Source: Geminicoccaceae bacterium (GTDB taxonomy: Bacteria; Pseudomonadota; Alphaproteobacteria; Geminicoccales; Geminicoccaceae). Taken from it: a DNA stretch of 42,611 nt. Made by a program: the position numbers and the translations under genes. The notes beneath the pieces are model-generated. The model was not told the DNA's origin. It saw only the letters and a list, made by a program, of their open reading frames with translations, and searched no databases. The DNA lies in contig RECO01000154.1 in NCBI GenBank assembly GCA_007694015.1, forward strand, positions 1 to 42,611, read 5' to 3'. Numbering within the stretch: position 1 is the stretch's first letter; each line of letters opens with the position of its first letter. This document shows positions 1 through 8,009 of the stretch, piece after piece.

Positions 1-90
1 CGCCGAACCGCCCGCCGCCCGCCCGTGCCTGTCCGCGGTCGTTTCGGCTCGGGGGTTTCCAAGGGGGCCTAAAGCCCCCTTGGCTTCCTC
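1..90 (-). repeat. Composite intergenic repeat, copy A (cut by window edge)
   Basis: Read on the minus strand, a perfect 10-bp hairpin (arms at 59-68 and 74-83, CCAAGGGGGC with a 5-base loop) follows the D-lactate dehydrogenase stop codon by about 27 bases. After it comes AAACCCCCGAGCCGAAAC, the same string that follows the equivalent hairpin at 13131-13148. The part towards position 1 is GC-rich and probably holds the start of the cloverleaf domain seen in fuller copies, but the window ends there. The hairpin could serve as the transcription terminator of the gene, although no long T-run follows. Confidence 0.75.
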
Positions 91-110
91 TTCCCGCCTC
101 CTGCCATCCC

Positions 111-1514
111 TCAATTCATCCGAAAAATCTTGCCCGGGTTCATGATGCCGTGCGGGTCGAGCGTGCGTTTGATGGCGATCATGTAGGGTAGGGCGGTGGC
201 GTGCTCCTTGGCGAGCTTGTCGATCTTGCCGATGCCGATGCCGTGCTCGCCCGTGCAGGTGCCGCCGACGGCGAGGGCGCGGGCCACCATCTGGCCGTTG
301 ATCGCCTCGGCCTTGGCCATTTCCTCGGCGTTGTCCGGGTCGACCATGAACTGCACGTGGAAATTGCCGTCGCCGACATGGCCGACGATCGGGGCGATAA
401 GGCCGCTCGCGTTGATGTCGGCTTGGGCGGCGAGGATGGCCTCGGCGAGTTCCGAGATGGGCACGCAGATGTCGGTGGCGATGGCCTTGGCGCCGGGTCT
501 GAGCCCCAAGGCGGCGTAGTAGACGTCGTGCCGCGCTTGCCAGAGGTGGTTGCGCTCCTCGGTGTTCGTGGTCCAGCGAAAGGCGCTGCCGCCGTGGCTG
601 CCGGCGATCGATTCGACCATCTCCGCCTGCTCGGCGACGCTGCTGGTCGAGCCGTGAAACTCGAAGAACAGCGTGGGCACGGGTTCGAGGTCCTGGAGCT
701 TCGAATAGGCGATGCAGGCGCCCATCTGCACTTCGTCAAGGAGCTCCACCCGTGCCACGGGAACACCGATCTGGATGGTCTCGATCACCGTGTGTACGGC
801 CGCTTCGAGGCTGGGAAAGCCGCACACGGCGGCCGAAATGGCTTCGGGAATGCCGTAGAGCTTGAGCTGCAATTCGGTGATCACGCCGAGCGTGCCCTCC
901 GAGCCGACCAGAAGCCGCGTCAGGTCGTAGCCGGCGGAAGACTTGCGCGCGCGGCCGCCGAAGCGGGCGACGTTGCCATCGGGCATGACGGCCGTCACCC
1001 CCAGGACGTTCTCCTTCATCGTGCCGTAGCGCACGGCATTGGTGCCCGAGGCGCGGGTCGCCGCCATGCCGCCGAGCGTGGCATCGGCGCCGGGATCGAT
1101 CGGGAAGAACAACCCCATGTCGCGCAGATGCGCGTTCAACTGCTTGCGCGTGACGCCGGCTTCGACCCGGACGTCGAGGTCGGCGTCGTTGACCTCGAGG
1201 ATGCGGTTCATCCGCGTGAGGTCGAGGCTGATGCCGCCCTTGAGCGCGCAGAGCTGGCCCTCCAGCGAACTGCCCGCGCCGAACGGAACGACCGGCACCC
1301 GGTGCGTCAGGCAGAGGCCGACCACCGCCGCCACCTCGTCGGTCGTGGTGCAGAACACCACGCCGTCCGGTGGCCGGCTGGCGTGCCAGGCTTCGCCCTT
1401 GCCGTGCTGGTCGCGCAGCGCCTGCGCGGTGCTGAAGCGGTCTTGGAAGCGTGCCTGGAGCCCTTCCAACACCTGGCGCAGGCCGTCGGCGCTCGGCGCC
1501 AACCCGTCCGACAT
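111..1514 (-). CDS. FAD-binding oxidase, probable D-lactate dehydrogenase (cytochrome type)
   Basis: A 467-residue flavoprotein of the GlcD / D-lactate dehydrogenase family. It would oxidise D-lactate or a related 2-hydroxy acid and pass electrons to the respiratory chain. The N-terminal PCMH-type FAD domain shows VPFGAGSSLEGQ near residue 80 and GSEGTLGVITE near 210. The C-terminal FAD-oxidase domain has GHVGDGNFH, GEHGIG and the terminal NPGK. Length matches cytochrome-type D-LDH (about 460-480) better than GlcD (about 500). The ATG at 1514 was chosen because GGGGAGG lies about 9 bases upstream; a TTG 18 bases earlier is open but would overlap that ribosome site. glcF lies 4.5 kb away on the same strand with unrelated genes between, and no glcE is present, so a glycolate oxidase complex is not supported here. 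Glycolate or 2-hydroxyglutarate remain possible substrates. Confidence 0.85.
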   Translation of the reverse strand: MSDGLAPSADGLRQVLEGLQARFQDRFSTAQALRDQHGKGEAWHASRPPDGVVFCTTTDEVAAVVGLCLTHRVPVVPFGAGSSLEGQLCALKGGISLDLTRMNRILEVNDADLDVRVEAGVTRKQLNAHLRDMGLFFPIDPGADATLGGMAATRASGTNAVRYGTMKENVLGVTAVMPDGNVARFGGRARKSSAGYDLTRLLVGSEGTLGVITELQLKLYGIPEAISAAVCGFPSLEAAVHTVIETIQIGVPVARVELLDEVQMGACIAYSKLQDLEPVPTLFFEFHGSTSSVAEQAEMVESIAGSHGGSAFRWTTNTEERNHLWQARHDVYYAALGLRPGAKAIATDICVPISELAEAILAAQADINASGLIAPIVGHVGDGNFHVQFMVDPDNAEEMAKAEAINGQMVARALAVGGTCTGEHGIGIGKIDKLAKEHATALPYMIAIKRTLDPHGIMNPGKIFRMN

Positions 1515-1571
1515 CGTTACGATCCTCCCCAACGACGCACGCCCAAGTCTAGCTTGATCCTGGCGCGGTGC

Positions 1572-1985
1572 TCAATCGGCGTCCGCTTCGATCCGCTCCA
1601 TGTCGTCGTCGCTGAGCCCGAAATGATGACCGATCTCGTGGATCAGAACGTGGCGGACCACGTCTTCGAGCGTCAGGTCCTCGCTACACCAAAGATCCAA
1701 CAACGGGCGCCGGTAGAGGAAAATCATGTCGACGTCCTCAGGCACGAAGCCGCCCTCGCGCTCGCCGATGGGCACGCCGTGATAGAGGCCCAACAGGTCG
1801 AACGGGCTCTCGATGTCGAGGCTGGCCAAAGTGGCGTCGTCGGCAAAATCCTGCACGCGGATCGGCACCGTGCCGACGAGGTCGACGAAAGGCGGCGGCA
1901 GGTCGCGCAGGACGGCTTCGCCGATGCGGACGAGATCGTCGGCCGAGGGGGCGAGCGCTGCGGACGGAACGAGCGGGGCAGTCAT
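1572..1985 (-). CDS. Small zincin-like metallopeptidase family protein
   Basis: A 137-residue protein of the bacterial metallopeptidase family COG3824. The zinc motif HEIGHHFGLSDDDM near the C-terminus supplies HExxH, a downstream Asp and the acidic tail usual for the family. The N-terminal half carries the typical segment LPPPFVDLVGTVPIRVQDF. No signal peptide or membrane segment is seen, so it should be cytoplasmic. The biological substrate of the family is unknown. The start at 1985 (MTAPLVPS) fits family length; a further 20 codons upstream are open but look unlike the family. No strong ribosome site precedes it. It is divergent from the TPR gene at 2100, with about 110 bases between. Confidence 0.75.
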   Translation of the reverse strand: MTAPLVPSAALAPSADDLVRIGEAVLRDLPPPFVDLVGTVPIRVQDFADDATLASLDIESPFDLLGLYHGVPIGEREGGFVPEDVDMIFLYRRPLLDLWCSEDLTLEDVVRHVLIHEIGHHFGLSDDDMERIEADAD

Positions 1986-2099
1986 GCAAGGGAGCGTGCA
2001 ACGGGGTCCCATGGCCGGCAAGCGGGAAGTCGCGGTCGTCAACATTTCCTTAATGCCGTCGTGATAGCGCTGGTGGGCAGTCGCAAGGAGGGCCGCGCC

Positions 2100-3365
2100 A
2101 TGACCGATGGACCATCAGGCGCGCGCGTGCGTGCGGCGTGCCTGGCCATGGCCCTTTCGGTGGTGCTTGGCGTTGGCGCTCCGGCCGCAGCAAGCGGGGT
2201 CGATCGCACGCTTGACGAAGCCGCCCAGGCGCTGGCCCGGGGCGAGGATCAGCGGGCGCGCTTTCTGTTGGAGCAGGCCGTCGCCTCGGCGCCGGACCAG
2301 GCGGGTGTGTGGGTCGCACTCGGCCGGCTGCAACTGCGCACGGGCGATCTGGTCGCCGCCGAGGCGAGCGTCGAACGGGCGATCGAGATCCGTCCGCGCC
2401 ACGCCCCGGCGCTGGCATTGCTCGGCGACGTCCTGCGCGCCGATGGTCGGCTCGTGGAAGCCCGCGAAGCCTATGATCTGGCGCTCGAGGCCAATCCCGA
2501 CGACCCGCTCGCCAAGGCCGGCCGCGCGCGGCTGCATCTCGCCGACGGACAACTGGTTGCGGCCGCGGCCTTGGCCATTCCGGCGGACGACCGCTCGCTG
2601 AGCCTGCGTCTCGCCTGGGCCGATGCACAGGCCAATGCCGGCGACCTGCGGGCGGCGATCGGCAAGCTCGACGAGGTCTTGGCGCAAAACCCGGCGTGGA
2701 TGGAGGCGCTGCTCAGGCGTGGCGATTTTGCCCGGCAACTCGGCGATCACGCCGCGGCGCATCGGGACCTCGAGTTGGCCGTCAGGCTCGACCCGACGTC
2801 GGCCGAGGCGCGCTATCGCCGGGGGCTCTTGCGCCGCGACCTCCGCGATCTCCCGGCAGCCCTGGAGGACTTCAACCGCGCCATCGCCATCGACGCCGCA
2901 CTGGCTGCCGCCTACGTGGCCCGTGGCTCGATCTATCAGGCGGCGGGTCAGCAAGCGGTGGCGCTGGCCGATTTCGATCGGGCGCTCAGGGCGGATCGGT
3001 TGCACAGCGACGCCTTGACCCACAAAGCGACGAGCGAATGCGCCCAGGGTGCGTTCGAAGCCTGTCTGGACGCTTCGGCGGTGGCGCTCCAGGCAAGGCC
3101 CGACGATTGGCGTGCCCAGGTCGCGAAAGGCCACGCCTTGCTCGGGCTCGACCAGCCCGAGGCGGCGGTCGGGGCCTATGCCTTGGCGCTCGGCCAAGTC
3201 GATCCGGAAGAAGCGCACTGGCTGTTGGCGCGCCTGCAGCGACACCTGCTCCCGCGCTTGAGCAATCAGACGGGCGTTGCCTGGCACTTCGTCGCCGCCC
3301 AGACGCCCGAGGAGGTGGCCGCCGTGATGGCCGCGGCTTCCACCCAAGGTCGAAACGGCAGATAG
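2100..3365 (+). CDS. Exported tetratricopeptide repeat protein
   Basis: A 421-residue protein with a positively charged N-terminus, a hydrophobic stretch (about residues 12-28) and an AAAS-like cleavage region near residue 32, so it should be exported to the periplasm. The rest is a chain of about nine TPR-type helical hairpins. Repeating signatures such as ALGRLQLRTGDLVAAEASV, AYDLALEANPDDP and DFNRAIAIDAALAAAYV mark successive units. TPR arrays are protein-binding scaffolds; nothing identifies the partner. An ATG at 2100 with AAGGAGG about 6 bases upstream sets the start, although the frame is open much further upstream over the antisense of two other genes. The amino-acid ABC genes begin 87 bases after its stop. 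Confidence 0.8.
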   Translation: MTDGPSGARVRAACLAMALSVVLGVGAPAAASGVDRTLDEAAQALARGEDQRARFLLEQAVASAPDQAGVWVALGRLQLRTGDLVAAEASVERAIEIRPRHAPALALLGDVLRADGRLVEAREAYDLALEANPDDPLAKAGRARLHLADGQLVAAAALAIPADDRSLSLRLAWADAQANAGDLRAAIGKLDEVLAQNPAWMEALLRRGDFARQLGDHAAAHRDLELAVRLDPTSAEARYRRGLLRRDLRDLPAALEDFNRAIAIDAALAAAYVARGSIYQAAGQQAVALADFDRALRADRLHSDALTHKATSECAQGAFEACLDASAVALQARPDDWRAQVAKGHALLGLDQPEAAVGAYALALGQVDPEEAHWLLARLQRHLLPRLSNQTGVAWHFVAAQTPEEVAAVMAAASTQGRNGR

Positions 3366-3452
3366 ACCTTTCCGAGGGCTTGTCGAGCGGTTCATCGCCA
3401 TCATGTTGGTCGGTGGTCCCGCCCCGGGGCCGTATGTCGACCCCGAGGACCG

Positions 3453-4238
3453 ATGGCCCGCCACAATCCTTTCGTGCATCTCGCGATCTACGCGAGCGTG
3501 ATGGCGCTGATCGTTTGGGGCGTCTACCAAGGCGCGGTCAGCACCGGCTATCGCTGGCAGTGGCACCGCGTCCCGCAATATCTGTTCGAATGGGACGACG
3601 GTACGCTCTACCGCGGCGTGCTCATCGACGGTCTGATCGTCACGCTGCAAATCAGTGCAGCCGCCTTCGTCTTGATGCTGGTGTTCGGCCTGGTCACGGC
3701 GATCTTGGACGGGAGCCCCTCGTTCGTCGGCCGGGCGATCGCCCGGACCTACGTCGAAGTCATTCGCAACACGCCGCTCTTGGTGCAGCTCTACGTCATC
3801 TACTTCGCCCTCTCGCCGGTCTTGGGACTGGATCGGATGAGTGCCGCGATCTTGACCTTGGCGCTGTTCGAGGGCGCCTACGCTGCCGAGATTTTCCGCG
3901 CCGGCCTGCAAGCCGTGCCGCGCGGGCAAGTGGAGGCGGCACAGGCCCTGGGGCTGTCGCGCTTTCACATCTACCGCCACGTCGTGCTGCCCCAGGCCTT
4001 CCGCCTCACCCTGCCGCCGCTGACCGGTCAAACCGTGTCCTTGATCAAGGACAGCTCGATCGTGTCGGTGATTGCCGTGTTCGACCTGACGACCGAAGGT
4101 CGCAACATCATTTCCGACACGTTCTTGACCTTCGAAATCTGGTTCACCGTTGCGCTTTTGTATTTGATGTTGACGGTCACGCTCTCCTTCGCCGTGACCG
4201 GCCTCGAGCACCGCATGCAACGGACGGTCGCTCGATGA
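3453..4238 (+). CDS. Polar amino acid ABC transporter permease (first of two)
   Basis: A 261-residue inner-membrane permease of the HisM/GlnP type with about five membrane segments. The cytoplasmic EAA loop reads EAAQALGLSRFHIYRHVVLP and is followed by QAFRLTLPPLTGQ, the stretch that docks to the ATPase. VIRNTPLLVQLYVIYF is the classic family segment. A GAGG sequence a few bases before the ATG supports the start. The stop lies 44 bases before the binding-protein gene, so the two are probably co-transcribed. With the second permease at 5168 it would make a heterodimeric channel. Family knowledge suggests glutamate/aspartate-like or other polar amino acids; the exact substrate cannot be read. 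Confidence 0.9.
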   Translation: MARHNPFVHLAIYASVMALIVWGVYQGAVSTGYRWQWHRVPQYLFEWDDGTLYRGVLIDGLIVTLQISAAAFVLMLVFGLVTAILDGSPSFVGRAIARTYVEVIRNTPLLVQLYVIYFALSPVLGLDRMSAAILTLALFEGAYAAEIFRAGLQAVPRGQVEAAQALGLSRFHIYRHVVLPQAFRLTLPPLTGQTVSLIKDSSIVSVIAVFDLTTEGRNIISDTFLTFEIWFTVALLYLMLTVTLSFAVTGLEHRMQRTVAR

Positions 4239-4282
4239 CCCGCGCGAAGGCTCATCTCACCGCCCCACTCAGGAGAACGTTC

Positions 4283-5107
4283 ATGTTCCACCGCAGGTCC
4301 ATGATTGCTGCCGCCATTGCCGGCGTGATGCTCGGCGGCGTCACCGCCGCCGTACCCGCCCCGGTGCACGCCCAGGAAAACCTCATCGACAGCATCGTCC
4401 AGCGCGGCGTCATGCGCGTCGGCGTCGGCAATTTCGTGCCGTGGGTGTTCCGCTCCAAGACCGGCGACATCGTCGGCTTCGAGGTCGACGTCGCGACCAA
4501 GCTCGCCGAGGACATGGGCGTGCAGGTCGAGTTCGTCCCCACCGTCTGGGACGGCATGATCCCCGCCCTGCTCGCCGGCAATTTCGACGTGGTGATTTCG
4601 GGCATGTCGATCACGCCGCAGCGTAACCTGCGGGTCAACTTCACCACCCCCTATGCCAGCTCCGGCAACATGCTGGCGGCCAGCGTGCAGCGCATGCCGG
4701 ACCGCGCCAGCCTCGACGACTTCAACGACCGCAGCGTGATCATCGCCGCCGTCCGCGGCAGCACCGCCGCGGCGGCCGTGCAGGCGCAGCTCCCGCGCGC
4801 CCGGTTGATCCAATTCGACGCCGAAGCCGACGTGCTGCAGGAGGTCTTGAACGGCAACGCCGACGCGCTGGTCGCCTCGGTGCCGAAGCCCGGCCGCGAC
4901 GCCGCCACCTTCCCCGACCAGCTCTACATCCCGGTGCGCGAGACCTTCAGGGGCACGCTCGAAGCCTTTGCCCTGCGCAAGGGCGACGCGGATGCGTTGA
5001 ACTTCTTCAACAACTGGATTCTGGTGAACGTCGCCAACGGCTTCTTGGAGGAGCGCTGGGACTACTGGTTCGTCGGCCAGGACTGGGCCGACCTGGTCCC
5101 CGAATGA
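4283..5107 (+). CDS. Amino acid ABC transporter periplasmic binding protein
   Basis: A 274-residue family 3 solute-binding protein. A signal peptide (FHRRSMIAAAIAGVML and so on) ends at an Ala-rich AHA-Q type site near residue 29. The mature part begins with the usual IVQRGVMRVGVGNFVPWVF. GFEVDVATKLAEDMGV and SGMSITPQRNLRVNF supply the ligand-cleft motifs, including the Arg that normally holds the alpha-carboxylate of an amino acid. The ATG at 4283 has AGGAG 8 bases upstream; the open frame extends upstream but has no support. It sits between two permease genes, an order that differs from the common binding protein-permease-permease-ATPase layout. Confidence 0.9.
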   Translation: MFHRRSMIAAAIAGVMLGGVTAAVPAPVHAQENLIDSIVQRGVMRVGVGNFVPWVFRSKTGDIVGFEVDVATKLAEDMGVQVEFVPTVWDGMIPALLAGNFDVVISGMSITPQRNLRVNFTTPYASSGNMLAASVQRMPDRASLDDFNDRSVIIAAVRGSTAAAAVQAQLPRARLIQFDAEADVLQEVLNGNADALVASVPKPGRDAATFPDQLYIPVRETFRGTLEAFALRKGDADALNFFNNWILVNVANGFLEERWDYWFVGQDWADLVPE

Positions 5108-5167
5108 GCTGACGTCCAGGGCGGCGTCGGGCACATCCCGGCGCCGCCGCTCGGATCGGCTTGTCCC

Positions 5168-6058
5168 ATGTTCGAAAATCCTACGCAGCGCCGCCTCGGC
5201 TGGCTCGACGTCGTTTTGATCTGCGTCCTTCTGTTGGGCGTGGCTTGGATCATCTATCGCGTCGAAACCCGCCTGGTCTACAATTGGAACTGGGGCATGA
5301 TCCCCGGTTACTTTTGGTTTCTCGATCCCATTACCGGCCAATGGCGCAGCAACATGCTGTTGCAGGGTCTCCTCACGACCATCCGCATGACCATCTGGGC
5401 GTCGATCATCGCCCTCATCGTCGGCACGCTGATGGCCATTGCGCGGATCTCCCCCCTGCCGAGCGTGGCGTGGCTGGCCCGCACTTATGTCGAACTGGTG
5501 CGCAACCTGCCGCCATTGGTGTTCATCTTCATTTTCTTCTTCTTTCTCTCGACACCGATCAGCAACCAATTGGGGCTCGCCGATTGGGCGCGGGCGCTGG
5601 AAGGCACGCAGCGCAGCATCGTCACCTTTTTGTTCGGCCCGCCCAACCTGTTCGCCAATTTCATCACCGGGACCATCTGCCTCGCGCTGTTCGAAGCGGC
5701 CTATGTCACCGAGATCATCCGCGCCGGCATTCAAAACGTCGGCCGTGGCCAATGGGAGGCGAGCACCGCGCTGGGGCTCAACCGCTGGCGCACGCTGCGC
5801 CTCGTCATCCTGCCGCAGGCCATCCGCCGGATCCTGCCGCCGCTCACCGGGCAGATGATTTCGCTGATCAAGGACAGCTCGATCGTCAGCCTGATTTCGG
5901 TGCAGGAACTGACCTTCACCGGCCAGCAGATCAGCGTCGCCACCCGCCGGGTGTTCGAAGTCTGGCTTACCGTCGCCGCCCTCTACTTCGTCCTCTGCTT
6001 CAGCCTGTCCATCGTCTCGCGGCGGCTCGAAGCCCGCTTTCGCCGCGCGGATCGCTGA
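5168..6058 (+). CDS. Polar amino acid ABC transporter permease (second of two)
   Basis: A 296-residue permease with hydrophobic segments spread through the length. The EAA loop is EASTALGLNRWRTLRLVILP, followed by QAIRRILPPLTGQMISLIKD, closely parallel to the first permease. A periplasmic insertion around residues 125-160 (a run of Phe and Thr, then ISNQLGLADWARALEG) makes it longer than its partner. It follows the binding-protein gene by 60 bases, and its stop faces the stop of glcF with only 17 bases between. No ATPase gene follows, so the nucleotide-binding subunit must be encoded elsewhere or shared with another importer. Confidence 0.9.
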   Translation: MFENPTQRRLGWLDVVLICVLLLGVAWIIYRVETRLVYNWNWGMIPGYFWFLDPITGQWRSNMLLQGLLTTIRMTIWASIIALIVGTLMAIARISPLPSVAWLARTYVELVRNLPPLVFIFIFFFFLSTPISNQLGLADWARALEGTQRSIVTFLFGPPNLFANFITGTICLALFEAAYVTEIIRAGIQNVGRGQWEASTALGLNRWRTLRLVILPQAIRRILPPLTGQMISLIKDSSIVSLISVQELTFTGQQISVATRRVFEVWLTVAALYFVLCFSLSIVSRRLEARFRRADR

Positions 6059-6075
6059 CGGCCGCCAGGGCGGCT

Positions 6076-7413
6076 TCAGCTTGCCGCGGGTTCGAGCACG
6101 GGATTGGCGTCGATGCGACCTTCGAGCGCTGGGGGCAGTGGGCCGCCGGTTGCCCAGTCGAGGAGCTCGACGGTGTGGACAACGGGCACGGCGGCGTGGG
6201 TTGCCAGCTGGGTCATGCAGCCGATGTTGCCGGTGGCGATCAGTTCGGGCTGCACCTTGGCGATGTTGGCGAGCTTGCGCTCCCGCAATTGGTTCGCGAT
6301 CTCGGGTTGCAGGATGTTGTAGACGCCGGCGGAGCCGCAGCAGAGGTGGCCTTCGGGTACGCCGCGCACGGTGAAACCGGCTTGGGCGAGCAGGGTTTGC
6401 GGCTCCGTCTTGAGCTGCTGGCCGTGCTGCATCGAGCAGGCGGAGTGGTAGGCCACCTGTTGCCCGGTCGCGCTAACCGGCGGCATCAAGCCGAGTTGCA
6501 GCAGAATCTCGGTGACGTCCTTGGCCAGTGCGGCGACCGCCGCTGCCTTCTCCTTCAGCTTCGCGTCCTCGCGGAACATGTAGCCATAGTCCTTGAGGGT
6601 GGTGCCGCAGCCCGACGCGTTGGCGACGATCGCATCCAGGCCCTCGCCGCCGCCGGCCTCGGTCTCGCGCCACCAGGCCTCGACATTGCGCGCGGCCTGG
6701 GCGTGGCTCGCCGCCGCCTTGCCGATGTGGTGGGCCATGGAGCCGCAGCAGCCCATACCCTGGGCGATCACCACCTCGACGCCGTGCCGGGCGAGAAGGC
6801 GCACCGTCGCCTCGTTGATCCCCGGGTCGAGGACCTGCTGCGCGCAGCCGGTGAGCAGCGCCACCCGCATCCGGCGCGTGCCCTGGGCCGGGACGACCTG
6901 CGGCCGTTCGAGCGGCGAGGGCTTGGGCAGGCTCGTCGGCGCCAACTCCAGCATCGCCCGCAGCCGGCCTCGCAACAGCCGCTTGAACGGGCGCCCGAGG
7001 ACAGCACCGCGCAACGCCAGGCGAAACGCCCGGGGCCGGGGGATGAGGAAGGCCAACAGGGCCCGCAAGGCGCGGTCGTGCCACGGCCGTTGGTAGGTCT
7101 CTTCGATATAGGCGCGGGCGTGGTCGATCAGGTGCTGGTAGTGCACGCCCGACGGGCAGGTGGTCATGCAGGCGAGACACGACAGGCAGCGATCCAGGTG
7201 GCGGACCACCTGCTCGCTCGCGGGCTTCTCGTTCTCCAGCATGTCCTTGATCAGGTAGATGCGGCCGCGCGGGCTGTCCAATTCGTCGCCCAACAGCACG
7301 AAGGTGGGGCAGGTGGCGGTGCAGAAGCCGCAATGAACGCAGGTCCTGAGGATCTGGTTCGCCTCGCGGATGTCCGGGTCTCGAAGCTGCGCCTCGGTAA
7401 AGCGGGTCTGCAC
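6076..7413 (-). CDS. glcF: Glycolate oxidase iron-sulfur subunit
   Basis: A 445-residue protein with two N-terminal 4Fe-4S clusters, CVHCGFCTATCPTF and CLSCLACMTTCPSGVHY, and then two CCG domains carrying CCGSMAHHIG and CCGSAGVYNI. This is the architecture of GlcF, which passes electrons from the flavin subunits GlcD/GlcE to the membrane quinone pool during glycolate oxidation. Start is a GTG at 7413 with GGCGAGG just upstream. glcD and glcE normally sit directly upstream on the same strand; here the upstream neighbour is an acylphosphatase gene (gap 78 bases). The flavin partner is therefore either the D-LDH-like protein at 111-1514 or encoded elsewhere. Related two-cluster subunits also serve other hydroxyacid dehydrogenases. 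Confidence 0.88.
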   Translation of the reverse strand: MQTRFTEAQLRDPDIREANQILRTCVHCGFCTATCPTFVLLGDELDSPRGRIYLIKDMLENEKPASEQVVRHLDRCLSCLACMTTCPSGVHYQHLIDHARAYIEETYQRPWHDRALRALLAFLIPRPRAFRLALRGAVLGRPFKRLLRGRLRAMLELAPTSLPKPSPLERPQVVPAQGTRRMRVALLTGCAQQVLDPGINEATVRLLARHGVEVVIAQGMGCCGSMAHHIGKAAASHAQAARNVEAWWRETEAGGGEGLDAIVANASGCGTTLKDYGYMFREDAKLKEKAAAVAALAKDVTEILLQLGLMPPVSATGQQVAYHSACSMQHGQQLKTEPQTLLAQAGFTVRGVPEGHLCCGSAGVYNILQPEIANQLRERKLANIAKVQPELIATGNIGCMTQLATHAAVPVVHTVELLDWATGGPLPPALEGRIDANPVLEPAAS

Positions 7414-7491
7414 GGGGCCTCGCCTTCTCGTTTTGGGGTGCGGCGAAGGCAGATTAGGCGAGCGCGCCGCCAGGGCAAGCGCCGGCTCGCG

Positions 7492-7779
7492 TCAGACCGT
7501 CGCCAGGACCTGAAAGCCGGGGGCCTCGGGTGCCGTGGCTTCGGCCACCTCCAGGCTCGTCACCCGGGCGAGGGCAGGGCCGCTCCGGCAGTGTTCGATC
7601 ACGGCCTCCACGTCGGCGCGCGGCCCTGCGAGCAGGGCTTCGACACTGCCGTCCCGGCGATTGCGGCACCAGCCGACAAGGCCGTACCGCTCGGCCGTCG
7701 CCGCCAACCAGGCGCGGTAGCCGACACCCTGGACCCGGCCGTCGATACGCACCTGCACGCTGTAGATCGCGTCGCTCAT
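7492..7779 (-). CDS. acyP: Acylphosphatase
   Basis: A 95-residue enzyme of the normal family size. It hydrolyses the carboxyl-phosphate bond of acylphosphates. The signature RIDGRVQGVGYRAW supplies the phosphate-binding loop with catalytic Arg22. Asn40 in GWCRNRRDGSVE is the second catalytic residue. The ATG at 7779 matches the family N-terminus; an open extension of 19 codons would run through a terminator hairpin and is rejected. The ribosome site is weak. A strong Rho-independent terminator ends only about 18 bases before the start, so expression either begins just there or depends on read-through (see the leader RNA entry). Confidence 0.9.
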   Translation of the reverse strand: MSDAIYSVQVRIDGRVQGVGYRAWLAATAERYGLVGWCRNRRDGSVEALLAGPRADVEAVIEHCRSGPALARVTSLEVAEATAPEAPGFQVLATV

Positions 7780-7796
7780 GGCCGGCTCGCAACGCC

Positions 7797-7833
7797 AGAA
7801 AAAGCCCGCTGGCGGGGAGGTTCGCCAGCGGGC
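7797..7833 (-). terminator. Rho-independent terminator before acylphosphatase
   Basis: On the minus strand an 11-bp perfect stem (arms at 7823-7833 and 7804-7814, GCCCGCTGGCG and its complement) with an 8-base loop is followed by five T residues. It ends about 18 bases upstream of the acylphosphatase ATG. It either ends a small RNA or the upstream TIM-barrel/Nudix/pyrE transcript, or works as an attenuator of the acylphosphatase gene. Confidence 0.8.
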
Positions 7834-7942
7834 CAAGAGACGGAGCCGCGGAGCTCCTGCTGGGTGGCACCCTTCTCAGGGTCACGCCGTTCTTTGCGAG
7901 AACCGTGCCAACCGGGCAATTCCTGCGTTCGCAGCGACGCAG
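7834..7942 (-). ncRNA. Candidate structured leader or small RNA
   Basis: This minus-strand gap between the TIM-barrel gene and acylphosphatase has no convincing reading frame but folds into a chain of hairpins. In minus-strand order: CTGCGT/ACGCAG (7937-7942 with 7923-7928), GTTCT/AGAAC (7899-7903 with 7889-7893), ACCCT-GAGA-AGGGT with a GNRA-type loop (7878-7882 with 7869-7873), and GGAGC/GCTCC (7853-7857 with 7842-7846). The terminator follows. An alternative pairing TTCTC (7898-7902) with GAGAA (7873-7877) would disrupt the second and third hairpins. This is the layout of an attenuator or riboswitch, but no known class was recognised. An independent small RNA is equally possible. Confidence 0.45.
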
Positions 7943-8009
7943 CCAGGTCAACACCTAAACGTTTGCACATCATTTCGGCATCCCTGTTGCGAGGCTGCCT
8001 AGGATGCCA

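Noticed and set aside
201-2099. Upstream in-frame extension of the TPR protein through the first 2 kb
   Set aside because: It is antisense to two good genes; the signal peptide and ribosome site at 2100 define the real start.
7860-7875. T-box-like GGGTGGCACC on the plus strand
   Set aside because: The plus strand has no downstream gene in that orientation, the rest of the T-box consensus is missing, and the motif is simply a short palindrome in the minus-strand structured region.
7866-7885. CTGAGA inside the minus-strand leader, as in TPP riboswitches
   Set aside because: The other TPP elements (a GAACCTGAT-like stretch and the second helix) are absent.
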